Source: Neobacillus sp. PS3-12 (GTDB lineage Bacteria > Bacillota > Bacilli > Bacillales > Cytobacillaceae). From it: a stretch of 64,000 bases of DNA. The translations under genes were made by a program, and so were the position numbers. Location: assembly GCF_030915385.1 (NCBI RefSeq), contig NZ_CP133268.1, forward strand, positions 4,190,001-4,254,000. The letters are read 5' to 3'. The stretch's first letter is position 1. The number at the start of each line of letters is the position of its first letter. Below the pieces are notes generated by a model. It ran no database searches. It saw nothing but the letters and a program-made list of their open reading frames with translations, and was not told the origin of the DNA. This document shows, piece after piece, positions 51,339-62,112 of the stretch.

Positions 51339-53743
51339 ATGTTGCCAGTGTTATTGTAGATGTCCCGGCAAAACAAACTGATAAAGCGTTTGATTATCTT
51401 ATTCCAGATAAATGGATGGACATTATTCAGCCTGGGATTAGGGTAATTGTTCCGTTTGGACCCAGAAAAATTCAAGGATTTGTTATTGGTTTAAAATTGC
51501 ACTCGGACTTTGATAAATTAAAGGAGATTATTGAACCGATCGATTTGGTACCTGTCTTAAATAAGGATTTATTAGAGCTTGGACATTGGTTAACGGAAAG
51601 CACATTAAGCTTTAAAATTATCACCTACCAAGCGATGCTTCCCGCTGCGTTAAAAGCAAAGTATGAGAAAAAAGTAAGCTTGGCTCCGGGAATTAATCGT
51701 GAAGAACTTCCAGAGGAACTACAACCTCTGTTTCAAAATAATCGGGAATTGGCGTGGGATCTTGTATTGAATTCCAGCCTTGAACGGAAATTGCATAAAG
51801 AAGCAGCTGCAGGAAAGTTAGAAGTGATTTATGAAGTAAAAGAACGGCTTCATAAGAAAAAATTAAAATATGTTCTTCCCCTCATGTCAGCAGAAGAATT
51901 AACAATGGAACTCGAGCAAATACCGGCACGAGCAGGGAAGCAAAGAGAGCTAGTAAGTTATTTTATTTTAAATTCCGCCCCGATTGAATATAGAAAGCTT
52001 CATGATTTAGGATTGTCTGCTTCTGCAGTGAAGCCTTTGGCTGCAAAAGGCTTAATAGCAGAAAAGGATATGGAGGTTTATCGTGACCCATATGAAAATC
52101 GGGAATTTAAAAGGACGAGTCCTCTTTCCTTAACAGCAGCACAAAAGGAAGCAATTGAACCAATTCTAGATAGTATTCAAAATAATCTCCATAAAGTATT
52201 TTTACTTTATGGGGTAACAGGAAGCGGTAAAACAGAAATTTATTTGCAATCGATTCAAGATGTTATTAACAGAGGGAAAGAGGCCATTGTACTTGTTCCG
52301 GAAATTAGTTTAACACCGCAAATGGTTAATCGCTTTAAAGGGCGATTTGGTGATCTTGTTGCTGTTATGCACAGCGGCTTGTCCGCAGGTGAAAAATATG
52401 ATGAATGGCGAAAGATTCAACGTAAGGAAGTTAAGGTCGTTGTAGGGGCAAGGTCAGCGATTTTCGCACCATTTGAAAATCTAGGCATTATGATCATTGA
52501 TGAAGAGCATGAAACAAGCTATAAACAGGAAGAAATGCCTCGCTATCACGCAAGAGATGTCGCCATTGAAAGAGCTGTTAGATCGAACTGCCCTGTTGTC
52601 TTAGGAAGTGCAACACCAGCTTTAGAATCCTTTGCCAGAGCGAAAAAAGGCGTTTATGAACTCTTAACCCTTCCTAGCCGAATGAATGAACAGGCACTGC
52701 CTGCGGTAGAAATCATTGATATGCGTGAGGAACTAAGAGGCGGCAATCGTTCGATGTTTTCAAGAACCTTATTTGAAAAATTGCAGGAGCGCCTTGAAAA
52801 AAAACAACAAACGGTCCTGTTTTTAAATAAACGTGGATTTTCATCATTTGTCATGTGCAGGGATTGCGGTTATGTCGTCAATTGCCCAAATTGCGATATT
52901 TCCTTAACCTATCATCGCGTAACAGAACAAATGAAATGCCACTATTGCGGTTATGAGGGCAGGGTGCCAGCCGCATGCCCTGAATGCGGCAGTGAGCATA
53001 TTCGCTATTTTGGAACAGGGACACAGAAAGTTGAGGAAGAGCTGGGGAAAATCCTTCCTGAGGCAAGAGTGATCCGTATGGATGTAGATACAACGAGTCG
53101 AAAAGGATCACACGAGCGTCTGTTAACAGACTTTCAAGAAGGAAAAGCTGATATTTTATTAGGTACCCAAATGATTGCTAAGGGTCTTGATTTTCCGAAT
53201 ATCACTCTTGTGGGTGTTCTCTCTGCGGATACGATGTTGCATTTGCCAGATTTTCGCTCGTCCGAAAAGACATTTCAACTGTTAACACAAGTCAGCGGTC
53301 GGGCAGGACGCCATGAACTTCCCGGTGAAGTGGTGATTCAAACCTATACGCCGGAGCATTATAGTATTGAATTATCCGGAAAACAAGACTATGACCTTTT
53401 TTATAACCAGGAAATGATGGTAAGGAAAATTCATAAATATCCGCCCTTTTATTATCTTTCAATGATCAATATCAGCCACGAGCAATTAATGAAAGCCGTA
53501 TCGGTAACGGAAAAGATTGTCCAGTATGTTCGGTCCCGTCTTTCAAATGAAACGGTTGTCCTGGGACCAGTGGCTTCGCCAATCCCGCGAATTAACAATC
53601 GCTATCGCTATCAGTGTTTGATTAAATACAAGCGGGAACCAAACTTGACCGTAACTCTAAAGAACATCCTTAATCAATATCAGAAGGAAGCTGCAGCAGG
53701 CCTCCAAGTTTCAGTAGATACCAATCCATATATATTGATGTAG
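51335..53743 (+). CDS. priA: Primosomal helicase PriA
   Basis: PriA restarts stalled replication forks and loads the primosome. The 802-residue product has the N-terminal DNA-binding domain, the Walker A loop GVTGSGKT (residues 293-300), Walker B IIDEEHETSYKQ, a zinc-binding region with four CxxC-type pairs (CRDCGYVVNCPNC, CHYCG, CPECG), and the helicase motif QVSGRAGR. It ends normally with NPYILM. A solo right end of the intergenic repeat begins four bases after its stop. Confidence 0.96.
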   Translation: MNVASVIVDVPAKQTDKAFDYLIPDKWMDIIQPGIRVIVPFGPRKIQGFVIGLKLHSDFDKLKEIIEPIDLVPVLNKDLLELGHWLTESTLSFKIITYQAMLPAALKAKYEKKVSLAPGINREELPEELQPLFQNNRELAWDLVLNSSLERKLHKEAAAGKLEVIYEVKERLHKKKLKYVLPLMSAEELTMELEQIPARAGKQRELVSYFILNSAPIEYRKLHDLGLSASAVKPLAAKGLIAEKDMEVYRDPYENREFKRTSPLSLTAAQKEAIEPILDSIQNNLHKVFLLYGVTGSGKTEIYLQSIQDVINRGKEAIVLVPEISLTPQMVNRFKGRFGDLVAVMHSGLSAGEKYDEWRKIQRKEVKVVVGARSAIFAPFENLGIMIIDEEHETSYKQEEMPRYHARDVAIERAVRSNCPVVLGSATPALESFARAKKGVYELLTLPSRMNEQALPAVEIIDMREELRGGNRSMFSRTLFEKLQERLEKKQQTVLFLNKRGFSSFVMCRDCGYVVNCPNCDISLTYHRVTEQMKCHYCGYEGRVPAACPECGSEHIRYFGTGTQKVEEELGKILPEARVIRMDVDTTSRKGSHERLLTDFQEGKADILLGTQMIAKGLDFPNITLVGVLSADTMLHLPDFRSSEKTFQLLTQVSGRAGRHELPGEVVIQTYTPEHYSIELSGKQDYDLFYNQEMMVRKIHKYPPFYYLSMINISHEQLMKAVSVTEKIVQYVRSRLSNETVVLGPVASPIPRINNRYRYQCLIKYKREPNLTVTLKNILNQYQKEAAAGLQVSVDTNPYILM

Positions 53744-53746
53744 CGA

Positions 53747-53777
53747 AAATCAACAGCCAAATTTAACACAGCCAATT
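53747..53777 (+). repeat. Structured intergenic repeat, copy C (solo right end)
   Basis: These 31 bases are identical to the right end of copy B (19129-19159) and include AATCAACAG and TTTAACACAGC. No matching left arm or body is present, so this is a remnant or a half-element. Confidence 0.8.
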
Positions 53778-53844
53778 TTTAAATAAAGATTTTTTGGGCG
53801 AAAATGAATAATAGCAAATTAACGGTTTATTGGAGGAGCTTTTT

Positions 53845-54327
53845 TTGACGGTAAAAAAAATAGTCATGCACCCAGCAGAAATATTAGAGCAGGAATGCAA
53901 GGAAGTAACAAAGTTTGATAAAAAACTTGGCAAGCTGCTGGATGACATGTATCATACAATGATTGAATATGACGGTGTGGGCTTAGCCGCCCCACAAATT
54001 GGATTAGACCAACAAATTGCGGTAGTTGATGTTGAGGACGATCACGGGACAATTGAAATGATCAACCCACGGATACTAGAAACTTCTGGTGAGCAAACAG
54101 GCCCCGAGGGCTGCTTAAGCTTTCCAGGAATTTATGGGGAAGTAACAAGACCAAATTACGTAAAGATCGAAGCACTTAATCGAAAAGGAAAAAAGTATAC
54201 TTTGGAAGCGGAAGGATTTTTAGCACGGGCAATCCAACATGAAATCGACCATTTACATGGTGTTTTATTTACTTCGCTCGTTACCAGGTATTTAACGGAT
54301 GAGGAGCTAGGAGGACAAGAGGAATGA
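53845..54327 (+). CDS. def: Peptide deformylase
   Basis: Def removes the formyl group from new proteins. The 160-residue product (equal to B. subtilis Def) has the three metal-site motifs [17 protein letters not shown] and [10 protein letters not shown] choose TTG 53845, eight bases after GGAGGAG, since it gives the family start [14 protein letters not shown] 53830 would overlap the ribosome-binding site. It overlaps fmt by four bases, pairing the formylation and deformylation genes. Confidence 0.93.
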   Translation: MTVKKIVMHPAEILEQECKEVTKFDKKLGKLLDDMYHTMIEYDGVGLAAPQIGLDQQIAVVDVEDDHGTIEMINPRILETSGEQTGPEGCLSFPGIYGEVTRPNYVKIEALNRKGKKYTLEAEGFLARAIQHEIDHLHGVLFTSLVTRYLTDEELGGQEE

Positions 54328-55268
54328 CAAAAATTATTTTTATGGGAACCCCGGACTTCGCCGTTCCTGTATTAAGGCAAGTCATTAATGATGGATTTGA
54401 GGTGATTGCAGTCGTAACCCAGCCGGACCGTCCTGTCGGAAGAAAGAAAGTAATGACACCACCGCCGGTAAAGGTTGAGGCTGAAAAACAAGGAATTCCT
54501 ATTTATCAGCCTGAAAAAATTCGTGAAAAGAATGAACTTGAAAAAGTTTTAGCATTGAAACCTGACCTAATCATTACAGCAGCGTTTGGACAAATTTTAC
54601 CTAACGAGCTTCTAGAAGCACCAGCCCATGGCTGTATTAATGTTCATGCATCCCTTTTACCAGAGCTTCGAGGCGGTGCACCGATTCATTATGCAATCCT
54701 ACAAGGCAAGAAAAAAACAGGAATTACAATTATGTATATGGCTGAAAAGCTTGATGCGGGTGATATTATCACACAAGTGGAAGTACCAATTACGGAAGAA
54801 GACAATGTGGGTACATTACACGACAAACTAAGCATAGCAGGTGCAAAATTATTATCGGAAACATTGCCCCTGTTGCTTGAAGGAAACCTGACTGCTACAC
54901 CGCAAGATGAGACGTTAGCAACATTTGCTCCTAATATCAAACGCGAACAGGAAAAAATGGATTGGACAAAATCAGGGGAGGAAATCTATAACCATATCCG
55001 CGGATTAAATCCATGGCCGGTTGCTTTCACGATCCTGGATGGAAAGATATTAAAAATCTGGAATGCCGAAAAAATTCCAGGTAAAGCTAGTGGTACCTCG
55101 GGAACCATTGTCCAAGTTGGACAAGAGGGAATCACGGTAATAACAGGTGATGATACCCTGATAAGGATTAAAGAGCTTCAGCCTTCTGGTAAAACGAAAA
55201 TGTCTGTAGAGGATTTTTTAAGGGGAGCAGGGTCCAAACTAACGACAGGGGTTAAGCTAGGAGAGTAA
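54324..55268 (+). CDS. fmt: Methionyl-tRNA formyltransferase
   Basis: Fmt formylates initiator Met-tRNA. The 314-residue product has [16 protein letters not shown], the catalytic [16 protein letters not shown] and DAGDIITQ, then the C-terminal tRNA-binding barrel ([10 protein letters not shown]). It is translationally coupled to def. Confidence 0.96.
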   Translation: MTKIIFMGTPDFAVPVLRQVINDGFEVIAVVTQPDRPVGRKKVMTPPPVKVEAEKQGIPIYQPEKIREKNELEKVLALKPDLIITAAFGQILPNELLEAPAHGCINVHASLLPELRGGAPIHYAILQGKKKTGITIMYMAEKLDAGDIITQVEVPITEEDNVGTLHDKLSIAGAKLLSETLPLLLEGNLTATPQDETLATFAPNIKREQEKMDWTKSGEEIYNHIRGLNPWPVAFTILDGKILKIWNAEKIPGKASGTSGTIVQVGQEGITVITGDDTLIRIKELQPSGKTKMSVEDFLRGAGSKLTTGVKLGE

Positions 55269-55270
55269 TA

Positions 55271-56620
55271 ATGAATTCGAAGAAAAAGAATGTTCGTGAA
55301 ACAGTGCTTGAATTGTTAGAGACAATCGAAAAAAATCAATCGTACAGCAATTTGCTTCTGCATCATGCGATTGAAAAAAATTATTTGCCAACAAAGGATA
55401 TCGGGTTATTAACGGAACTAACGTACGGTACTTTGCAAAGAAAAATGACGCTGGATTTCTTTTTAAAGCCTTTTTTAAAAAAAGCGAATAAAATAGAAAG
55501 CTGGGTCAAAAATTTGCTGCGGCTTACCCTTTATCAGATGGTCTATCTTGATAAAATACCTGATCGGGCAGCGATTTTTGAAGCTGTAGAAATTGCTAAA
55601 AAACGCGGTCATAAAGGAATCGCAAGCATGGTAAATGGTGTTTTGAGAAGCATTCAACGCGAGGGTCTTCCTTCCCTTACATCGATTGAAGATGCCGCAG
55701 AACGGCTTGCGATCGAGACAAGCCATCCCCAATGGCTGATCAAAAGATGGATTGAGCAATTTGGCTATGAAAGAACAAAGGCAATGGGCGAGATCAATCT
55801 TACGGCGCCGCTGCAAACGGCAAGGGTCAACACCACCAGGATTACCAGAGAAGAATGCTCCAAGCGTCTTCTTGAAGAAGGATTTCAATTAGAACTAAGT
55901 CCGATCATACCTGAAGCAATTCGAGCATTAAAAGGAAATCTTGCATCATCCGCTGCGTTTAAGGAAGGCTTGCTGACGATTCAGGACGAAAGCTCCATGC
56001 TCGTTGCTTATGCGCTTGGTGCAGCAAAAGATGAAATGGTGTTAGATGCATGTGCAGCTCCGGGAGGCAAGAGTACCCATATTGCCGAAAAAATGAAAAA
56101 TAGGGGACAAGTGATCTCACTTGATCTTCATGAACACAAAGTAAAATTAATCAACGATAATGCAAGAAGACTTGAGCTGCACAATATCCAAACAAGAACA
56201 ATGGACTCTCGCCAAGCAGCTGAAAATTTTCCTCCAGAGTCCTTTGATCGAGTTCTTCTCGATGCCCCATGCTCAGGGCTTGGTGTGATGAGAAGAAAGC
56301 CCGATATGAAATATACAAAAAAAGAACAGGATATATTTCAATTAAGCAATATCCAGCGAGACTTGCTGGAATCTGTCTCATCCCTTGTAAAAAAAGGCGG
56401 GGTACTTGTTTATAGTACGTGTACGGTAGACCGTGAAGAAAACGAAAATACGGTTGCGGACTTTTTGAAACACCATCTTGATTTTGAAGGGGACACTAAC
56501 TTTAAAGATAGGATGCCCGAAGCCGTACGTCCGCTTATTATTGGTTTTGACCTCCAGGTCTTACCGCAAGACTTTGGCTCAGACGGATTTTATATTGCTT
56601 GCTTAAGAAAGAAGGTGTAA
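55271..56620 (+). CDS. rsmB: 16S rRNA (cytosine-967-C5)-methyltransferase RsmB
   Basis: RsmB methylates C967 of 16S rRNA. The 449-residue product has an N-terminal NusB-like RNA-binding domain (about 1-130) and a Rossmann methyltransferase with DACAAPGGKSTHIAEKM, DAPCSGLGVMRRKPD (partner cysteine) and YSTCTVDREENE (catalytic cysteine). It follows fmt after two bases. Confidence 0.95.
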   Translation: MNSKKKNVRETVLELLETIEKNQSYSNLLLHHAIEKNYLPTKDIGLLTELTYGTLQRKMTLDFFLKPFLKKANKIESWVKNLLRLTLYQMVYLDKIPDRAAIFEAVEIAKKRGHKGIASMVNGVLRSIQREGLPSLTSIEDAAERLAIETSHPQWLIKRWIEQFGYERTKAMGEINLTAPLQTARVNTTRITREECSKRLLEEGFQLELSPIIPEAIRALKGNLASSAAFKEGLLTIQDESSMLVAYALGAAKDEMVLDACAAPGGKSTHIAEKMKNRGQVISLDLHEHKVKLINDNARRLELHNIQTRTMDSRQAAENFPPESFDRVLLDAPCSGLGVMRRKPDMKYTKKEQDIFQLSNIQRDLLESVSSLVKKGGVLVYSTCTVDREENENTVADFLKHHLDFEGDTNFKDRMPEAVRPLIIGFDLQVLPQDFGSDGFYIACLRKKV

Positions 56621-56623
56621 CGG

Positions 56624-57715
56624 TTGGAACAAATTAATACAACCATGACAAACGAAGCAACAGAAACAATCAAACCCTCCATTTATTCACTACAACTGCC
56701 GGCATTAAAAGGGTGGTTAGCTGAAAATGGTGAAAAACCATTCCGTGCAGAACAAGTTTTTGATTGGCTCTATAAAAAAAGAATTTCTTCCTTTGAGGAA
56801 ATGAGCAATGTATCAAAAGGGTTAAGAGATAAGCTGGAGAGCGCTTTTGTGATTACGACGTTAAAAACAATCATTAAACAAACATCTTCTGATGGGACAA
56901 TCAAGTTTTTATTTGAGCTTCATGATGGTTATTCCATTGAAACGGTGTTAATGCGCCATGATTACGGAAATTCGGTTTGTGTTACAACCCAAGTGGGTTG
57001 CCGCATTGGCTGTACCTTCTGCGCTTCTACTTTAGGAGGACTAAAGCGCCACCTTGAGGCAGGAGAAATTGTTTCTCAGGTAGTTACTGTTCAGCAGGCC
57101 TTGGATGAAACCGATGAACGAGTCAGTTCAGTCGTCATTATGGGAATCGGTGAACCATTTGATAATTATGACAATATGTTGTCTTTTCTAAAAATTATCA
57201 ATCACGAAAAAGGGCTAAATATTGGTGCTCGTCATATTACGGTTTCAACAAGCGGCATTATTCCAAAAATTTATCAGTTTGCCGATGAAAATATGCAAAT
57301 CAATTTTGCCATCTCCCTACACGCTCCAAATACCGAATTGCGGTCAAAATTAATGCCGATCAATAAAGCTTATAAACTTGATGACTTAATGGATGCAGTG
57401 CGGTATTATATCGATAAGACAGGAAGGCGGATTAGTTTTGAATATGGCCTGTTTGGCGGTGTAAACGATTCGGTTGCACATGCCGAAGAATTATCTCTTC
57501 TTTTAAAAGGGCTAAAATGTCATGTTAATCTAATACCTGTTAACTATGTTCCAGAGCGGAATTATGTTAGAACGCCAAAAGATCAAATCTTTGCTTTTGA
57601 AAAAACATTAAAGAAAAATGGGATTAATGTAACCATCCGCCGAGAGCACGGTCATGATATCGACGCAGCATGTGGACAACTTCGTGCAAAGGAGCGGAAA
57701 GAGGAGACGAGGTGA
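56624..57715 (+). CDS. rlmN: 23S rRNA A2503 / tRNA A37 C2-methyltransferase RlmN
   Basis: RlmN is a radical-SAM enzyme that methylates A2503 in the peptidyl-transferase centre. The 363-residue product has the cluster motif [11 protein letters not shown] near residue 125, [18 protein letters not shown], and the late catalytic cysteine in AACGQLRA. The start is TTG 56624, six bases after GAAGGTG. It is not Cfr: there is no sign of the resistance paralogue. Confidence 0.94.
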   Translation: MEQINTTMTNEATETIKPSIYSLQLPALKGWLAENGEKPFRAEQVFDWLYKKRISSFEEMSNVSKGLRDKLESAFVITTLKTIIKQTSSDGTIKFLFELHDGYSIETVLMRHDYGNSVCVTTQVGCRIGCTFCASTLGGLKRHLEAGEIVSQVVTVQQALDETDERVSSVVIMGIGEPFDNYDNMLSFLKIINHEKGLNIGARHITVSTSGIIPKIYQFADENMQINFAISLHAPNTELRSKLMPINKAYKLDDLMDAVRYYIDKTGRRISFEYGLFGGVNDSVAHAEELSLLLKGLKCHVNLIPVNYVPERNYVRTPKDQIFAFEKTLKKNGINVTIRREHGHDIDAACGQLRAKERKEETR

Positions 57716-57719
57716 TCGA

Positions 57720-58472
57720 ATGAAAGCTGTATTTATGACACACCAAGGTAAAGTTCGCCAGCATAATGAAGATTCTGGCGGGGTTATTTTAAATCCTGAA
57801 GGTCATCGCCTAGCCATTGTTGCCGATGGAATGGGCGGTCACCTTGCTGGTGAGGTAGCGAGCGGGATGACATTAACAGAATTAAAAAAACAGTGGGAAA
57901 TCGCAAAAGGAATTAATACGGCTGACATAGCAGAAAAGTGGTTAAAAGAGCATATTTCAAATGTAAATGAAATTTTGTTTAACCATGCCCGCAATCATTC
58001 TGAATGTGATGGAATGGGGACAACCATTGTTGCCGCCATTAGCACAGAGCATTTCGCTACCGTTGCCAATATCGGTGACAGCCGATGCTATTTGCTAAAT
58101 GAATCAGGGTTTAAACAGGTTACGGAAGACCATTCTCTCGTAAACGAACTTGTTCGATTTGGGCAAATTTCTAAGGAGGATGCAGAGCACCATCCGCGGA
58201 AAAATGTATTGCTGCGCGCCTTAGGCACAGAGGAAAAAGTAGAAATGGATATTAAAACGATTATTTTTGAAGCAGGCGACGTTCTATTATTATGCTCTGA
58301 TGGGTTGTCCAATAAAGTAAGTGAAGAAGAAATGAAAGAAATACTCGCAAACGATGATGAACTGGAGCAAAAAGCAGCAAAGCTTATTTCTCTTGCAAAC
58401 GACTATGGCGGTGAAGATAATATTTCCCTGGCGATTGTTGAGTTTTCTGAACCTAGTGAGGGTGTTAAATAG
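57720..58472 (+). CDS. prpC: PP2C-type protein phosphatase PrpC
   Basis: PrpC removes phosphate from PrkC and its targets. The 250-residue product has the PP2C metal-site motifs VADGMGGHLAGEVAS, DGMGTTIVAA, NIGDSRCYL, LCSDGLS and GGEDNIS. ATG 57720 follows GAGGTG and lies four bases after the rlmN stop; an upstream in-frame ATG inside rlmN is unlikely. The stop directly abuts prkC. Confidence 0.95.
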   Translation: MKAVFMTHQGKVRQHNEDSGGVILNPEGHRLAIVADGMGGHLAGEVASGMTLTELKKQWEIAKGINTADIAEKWLKEHISNVNEILFNHARNHSECDGMGTTIVAAISTEHFATVANIGDSRCYLLNESGFKQVTEDHSLVNELVRFGQISKEDAEHHPRKNVLLRALGTEEKVEMDIKTIIFEAGDVLLLCSDGLSNKVSEEEMKEILANDDELEQKAAKLISLANDYGGEDNISLAIVEFSEPSEGVK

Positions 58473-60440
58473 ATGATGATTGGGAAAAGAATAAGCGGCC
58501 GTTATAAAATTTTGGATATGATCGGCGGCGGGGGAATGGCCAATGTTTATCTCGCGCATGATATGATCCTTGATCGAAATGTAGCCGTAAAAATGCTCCG
58601 ACTTGATCTAACAAATGATGAAGAATTTATTCGCAGGTTTCACAGGGAGGCGCAGTCAGCAACAAGTCTAACGCATCCCAATATTGTGAATATCTTTGAT
58701 GTTGGTGAAGAAGATGATATTTATTATATCGTCATGGAGCATGTTGACGGTCAAACATTAAAACAATACATACAGCAATATTCTCCCATAAGTGTGGAAG
58801 AGGCAATTGGAATTATGCGCCAGTTAACCTCAGCCATTGCACATGCCCATCAAAATAATATTGTCCACCGCGATATTAAGCCGCATAATATTTTGGTAGA
58901 TCGGGATGGGAAAGTAAAAATAACCGATTTTGGAATTGCGATGGCCTTGAGTGCAACAAGTATTACGCAGACCAATTCTGTTCTGGGTTCTGTTCATTAT
59001 TTATCGCCTGAACAAGCCCGCGGAGGAATGGCAAATAAAAAATCGGATATCTATTCCCTTGGAATTGTCTTTTTTGAACTTTTAACAGGCAGACTGCCTT
59101 TTTCAGGTGAATCAGCAGTCTCGATTGCCCTTAAGCATTTACAATCCGAGACACCATCAGTAAGAAGATGGAATCCGGATATACCGCAAAGTGTAGAGAA
59201 TATCGTTTTAAAAGCAACGGCAAAGGACCCTTTTCATCGCTACAATAGTGTCGAGGAGATGGAGGAGGACCTTAGAACAGCACTCGACCCTGAGCGTTTA
59301 AATGAACCGAAGTTTTATATTCCGATCGATGAAGAAGCAACTAAAGCAATTCCGATCATCACCAGTGATCACCCTATACAAAGTTTGGACGAAACCCTCG
59401 TTCATAATACAGATAAACATATAATTAAATCGCCAGATGACACAAAAAAGGGGAATAATAAGAAAAAACGTAAAAAGTGGCCGATTATTTTAATTTCCAG
59501 TTTAGCCGCACTAGCCATTATTGTGATTTTAGTTATTTTTACATTACCGAGCTTTTTTCCAAAGGATGTTACGATTCCTGATGTCAGCGGTTTAAACTAT
59601 GATGATGCGGTTTCTTCACTTAGTACCAAAGGCTTCGTGATTGGTAAAACAAGTACGATGACGGATGATAAGATCGAAAAAGGCAAGGTTATTAAAACGG
59701 ACCCCGAGGCAGGCACTACAGCTAAAGAGGGGACGAAAATTAATTTATATACATCATCTGGCAAAAAGAAATATGAACTTAGTGATTATACTGGACGCCA
59801 ATACGATGATGTGGCCAGCCTCTTAAAAGGCCAAGACTTTAAACATATTACCAAAACCGAGGCCTATAGTGATAGTGATCCAGCCGGAACCATCATTGGA
59901 CAAGATCCTCCTGCTGGGAAAAAGGTTTCACCTGATAGTGCAGTTATAACCTTTAAAGTAAGTAAAGGGCTGAAAAAAATTACGCTAAAAGATCTTACAC
60001 AATACAGCTCAAAAGCAGCTCAGGATTATGCCCAATCGGAAGGCTTAACATTTGACGGTAGCCAGCAACAATACAGTGACACTGTACCTGCAGGAATGGT
60101 AATCTCTCAATCGCCGACTGCTGGAACAGAAATGCAAAAGGGAGATAAGGTTTCGGTTATTATTTCAAAGGGTGTAGAAGAAAAACCGCCAAAAGCGTAT
60201 AAACAAGAAGTTTCAATCCCATATCAGCCTACAGAACCAGGGAAAACACAAAGTATCCAAATATATATTGATGATATGAACCATACTCTTACAGTCCCGG
60301 CTGATACCTTCAATATTTCAGAAGATAGTAAAAGAGAGATTGATTTAAATATCGCAGATGGGAAAACAGCTGAATATAAAGTAGTGCGTGATGGCACCGT
60401 AATTACTGATGAATTTGTTAATTATGATAATGTACAGTAA
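58473..60440 (+). CDS. prkC: PASTA-domain Ser/Thr protein kinase PrkC
   Basis: PrkC senses muropeptides and, in spores, triggers germination. The kinase domain has GGGGMANVYLAHD, K40, catalytic D134 in HRDIKPHNIL and DFGIA. A Lys-rich stretch precedes one membrane helix (about 337-357). Outside, three PASTA repeats (about 365-570) are followed by a folded C-terminal domain. At 655 residues it is normal. It begins at the base after the prpC stop. Confidence 0.96.
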   Translation: MMIGKRISGRYKILDMIGGGGMANVYLAHDMILDRNVAVKMLRLDLTNDEEFIRRFHREAQSATSLTHPNIVNIFDVGEEDDIYYIVMEHVDGQTLKQYIQQYSPISVEEAIGIMRQLTSAIAHAHQNNIVHRDIKPHNILVDRDGKVKITDFGIAMALSATSITQTNSVLGSVHYLSPEQARGGMANKKSDIYSLGIVFFELLTGRLPFSGESAVSIALKHLQSETPSVRRWNPDIPQSVENIVLKATAKDPFHRYNSVEEMEEDLRTALDPERLNEPKFYIPIDEEATKAIPIITSDHPIQSLDETLVHNTDKHIIKSPDDTKKGNNKKKRKKWPIILISSLAALAIIVILVIFTLPSFFPKDVTIPDVSGLNYDDAVSSLSTKGFVIGKTSTMTDDKIEKGKVIKTDPEAGTTAKEGTKINLYTSSGKKKYELSDYTGRQYDDVASLLKGQDFKHITKTEAYSDSDPAGTIIGQDPPAGKKVSPDSAVITFKVSKGLKKITLKDLTQYSSKAAQDYAQSEGLTFDGSQQQYSDTVPAGMVISQSPTAGTEMQKGDKVSVIISKGVEEKPPKAYKQEVSIPYQPTEPGKTQSIQIYIDDMNHTLTVPADTFNISEDSKREIDLNIADGKTAEYKVVRDGTVITDEFVNYDNVQ

Positions 60441-60528
60441 AACAAGTTCTAAAAGCTTGCTGTGAAAAAAGTAACCCAAATTAGTTGAAGTTTACGAAAG
60501 AAATGGCAATCTGCCAAGGAGTGTTGCT

Positions 60529-61410
60529 ATGCCTGAAGGAAAGATCATCAAAGCTTTAAGTGGATTTTATTATGTCCTTCAAAATGATGAGATCATTCAA
60601 TGTCGGGGGAGAGGGGTGTTTCGAAAAAATAAAATTACTCCTCTCGTCGGAGACGAAGTTGTTTTTCAAGCTGAAAATGTACAAGAAGGATATATCCTTG
60701 AAGTTAAAGAAAGAAAAAATGAATTGGTTCGGCCTCCGATTGCCAATGTGGACCAGGCCATTCTTGTTTTTTCTGCAGTTGAGCCAGATTTCAGTCCTAT
60801 TTTATTAGACCGTTTTCTGGTCTTGATTGAATTTAATCATATACAACCGCTAATTTGTATAACCAAATTAGATTTAGCGACACCCGAACAACATTTGAAA
60901 ATTGAACAATACGTTGAAAGCTATCGGCGTGCAGGTTATGTCGTCATTTTAACTTCGAGTGAAACCGAAGTAGGCATTGAACAGCTTTTCCCGCAGTTAG
61001 AAAATAAAATTTCTGTATTTGCGGGACAATCGGGTGTTGGTAAATCGTCTTTATTGAATGCTTTAAAACCCGAACTTGATCTAAAGACAAATGATATTTC
61101 TTCGCATCTTGGACGGGGAAAGCATACAACCAGGCATGTAGAATTAATTCATGTTGGTCATGGTCTCGTTGCGGACACCCCTGGATTTAGTTCACTGGAA
61201 TTTACAAACATTGATGCCGAAGATCTAACCTTTTGTTTTCCTGAACTGCAAAAGGAGAGTGAATATTGTAAGTTCAGAGGCTGCCTCCATTTAAAGGAAC
61301 CAAAATGTGGTGTGAAGGCAGCTGTTGAATCTGGAGAAATTCCAGCATTTCGCTATGAGCATTACTTAGATTTTTTACAAGAGATAAAAGATAGAAAGCC
61401 GAGGTATTAA
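60529..61410 (+). CDS. rsgA: Ribosome small-subunit GTPase RsgA (CpgA)
   Basis: RsgA is a circularly permuted GTPase that helps 30S maturation. Its motifs appear in permuted order: G4 (TKLD), then G1 (GQSGVGKSS, from residue 166), then G3 (DTPGFSS). An N-terminal OB fold and a C-terminal zinc site ([14 protein letters not shown]) complete it. In B. subtilis it is also a substrate of PrkC, its neighbour here. AAGGAGTG precedes the ATG. Confidence 0.95.
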   Translation: MPEGKIIKALSGFYYVLQNDEIIQCRGRGVFRKNKITPLVGDEVVFQAENVQEGYILEVKERKNELVRPPIANVDQAILVFSAVEPDFSPILLDRFLVLIEFNHIQPLICITKLDLATPEQHLKIEQYVESYRRAGYVVILTSSETEVGIEQLFPQLENKISVFAGQSGVGKSSLLNALKPELDLKTNDISSHLGRGKHTTRHVELIHVGHGLVADTPGFSSLEFTNIDAEDLTFCFPELQKESEYCKFRGCLHLKEPKCGVKAAVESGEIPAFRYEHYLDFLQEIKDRKPRY

Positions 61411-61414
61411 AGAG

Positions 61415-62059
61415 ATGGTAAAAATTGCACCGTCCATATTATCTGCAGACTTTGCAAAATTGGGGGCAGAGGTTTTAGATGTTGAACAAGGTGGTGCAGA
61501 TCTCATCCATGTTGATGTAATGGATGGACATTTTGTACCTAATATTACGATTGGGCCCTTGATTGTAGAGGCAATTAGGCCTGTTACAAAGCTTCCGCTT
61601 GATGTTCACTTAATGATTGAGGATCCTGACCAATATATTGAGGCATTTGCAAAAGCGGGAGCAGATTATATAACCGTTCATGTGGAGGCCACAAGACATC
61701 TTCACCGTACCCTTCACTTGATTAAATCTTTAGGAGTGAAGGCAGGAGTTGTGCTTAATCCAGCAACACCAGTCGAAACGATTCAGCATATTATTGCTGA
61801 TATTGATATGGTACTGCTAATGTCGGTTAACCCAGGTTTTGGCGGTCAAAAGTTTATTCCCGAGGTATTGCCTAAAATCAAGAAAGTAAAAGAATTAGCT
61901 GCCGAAAAAGGAGCTGCCATTGAAATTGAAATTGATGGCGGTGTCAATCCTGAAACAGCCAAGCTTTGCATCGAAGCTGGAGCAACCGTTCTTGTTGCCG
62001 GCTTTGCTGTTTACAATCAAGAAGACCGAAAAAAAGCCATTGAATTAATAAGAGGTTAA
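61415..62059 (+). CDS. rpe: Ribulose-phosphate 3-epimerase
   Basis: Rpe interconverts ribulose-5-P and xylulose-5-P. The 214-residue TIM barrel has [46 protein letters not shown] and EIDGGVN, which include the metal ligands and the catalytic aspartates. It follows rsgA after four bases. Confidence 0.96.
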   Translation: MVKIAPSILSADFAKLGAEVLDVEQGGADLIHVDVMDGHFVPNITIGPLIVEAIRPVTKLPLDVHLMIEDPDQYIEAFAKAGADYITVHVEATRHLHRTLHLIKSLGVKAGVVLNPATPVETIQHIIADIDMVLLMSVNPGFGGQKFIPEVLPKIKKVKELAAEKGAAIEIEIDGGVNPETAKLCIEAGATVLVAGFAVYNQEDRKKAIELIRG

Positions 62060-62062
62060 TGG

Positions 62063-62092
62063 AAAAAGCTAGCGTAGTTGCTGGCTTTTTTC
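62063..62092 (+). terminator. Intrinsic terminator after rpe
   Basis: AAAAAGCTAGC pairs with GCTGGCTTTTT (one wobble) around GTAGTT, with a T run. It lies in the rpe-thiN gap. Confidence 0.7.
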
Positions 62093-62112
62093 TTTGAAGG
62101 GAGTTATAACAG

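Noticed and set aside
56624-57715. Possible Cfr-type antibiotic resistance methyltransferase
   Set aside because: Length, gene context (rsmB-rlmN-prpC) and sequence fit housekeeping RlmN; nothing points to Cfr.
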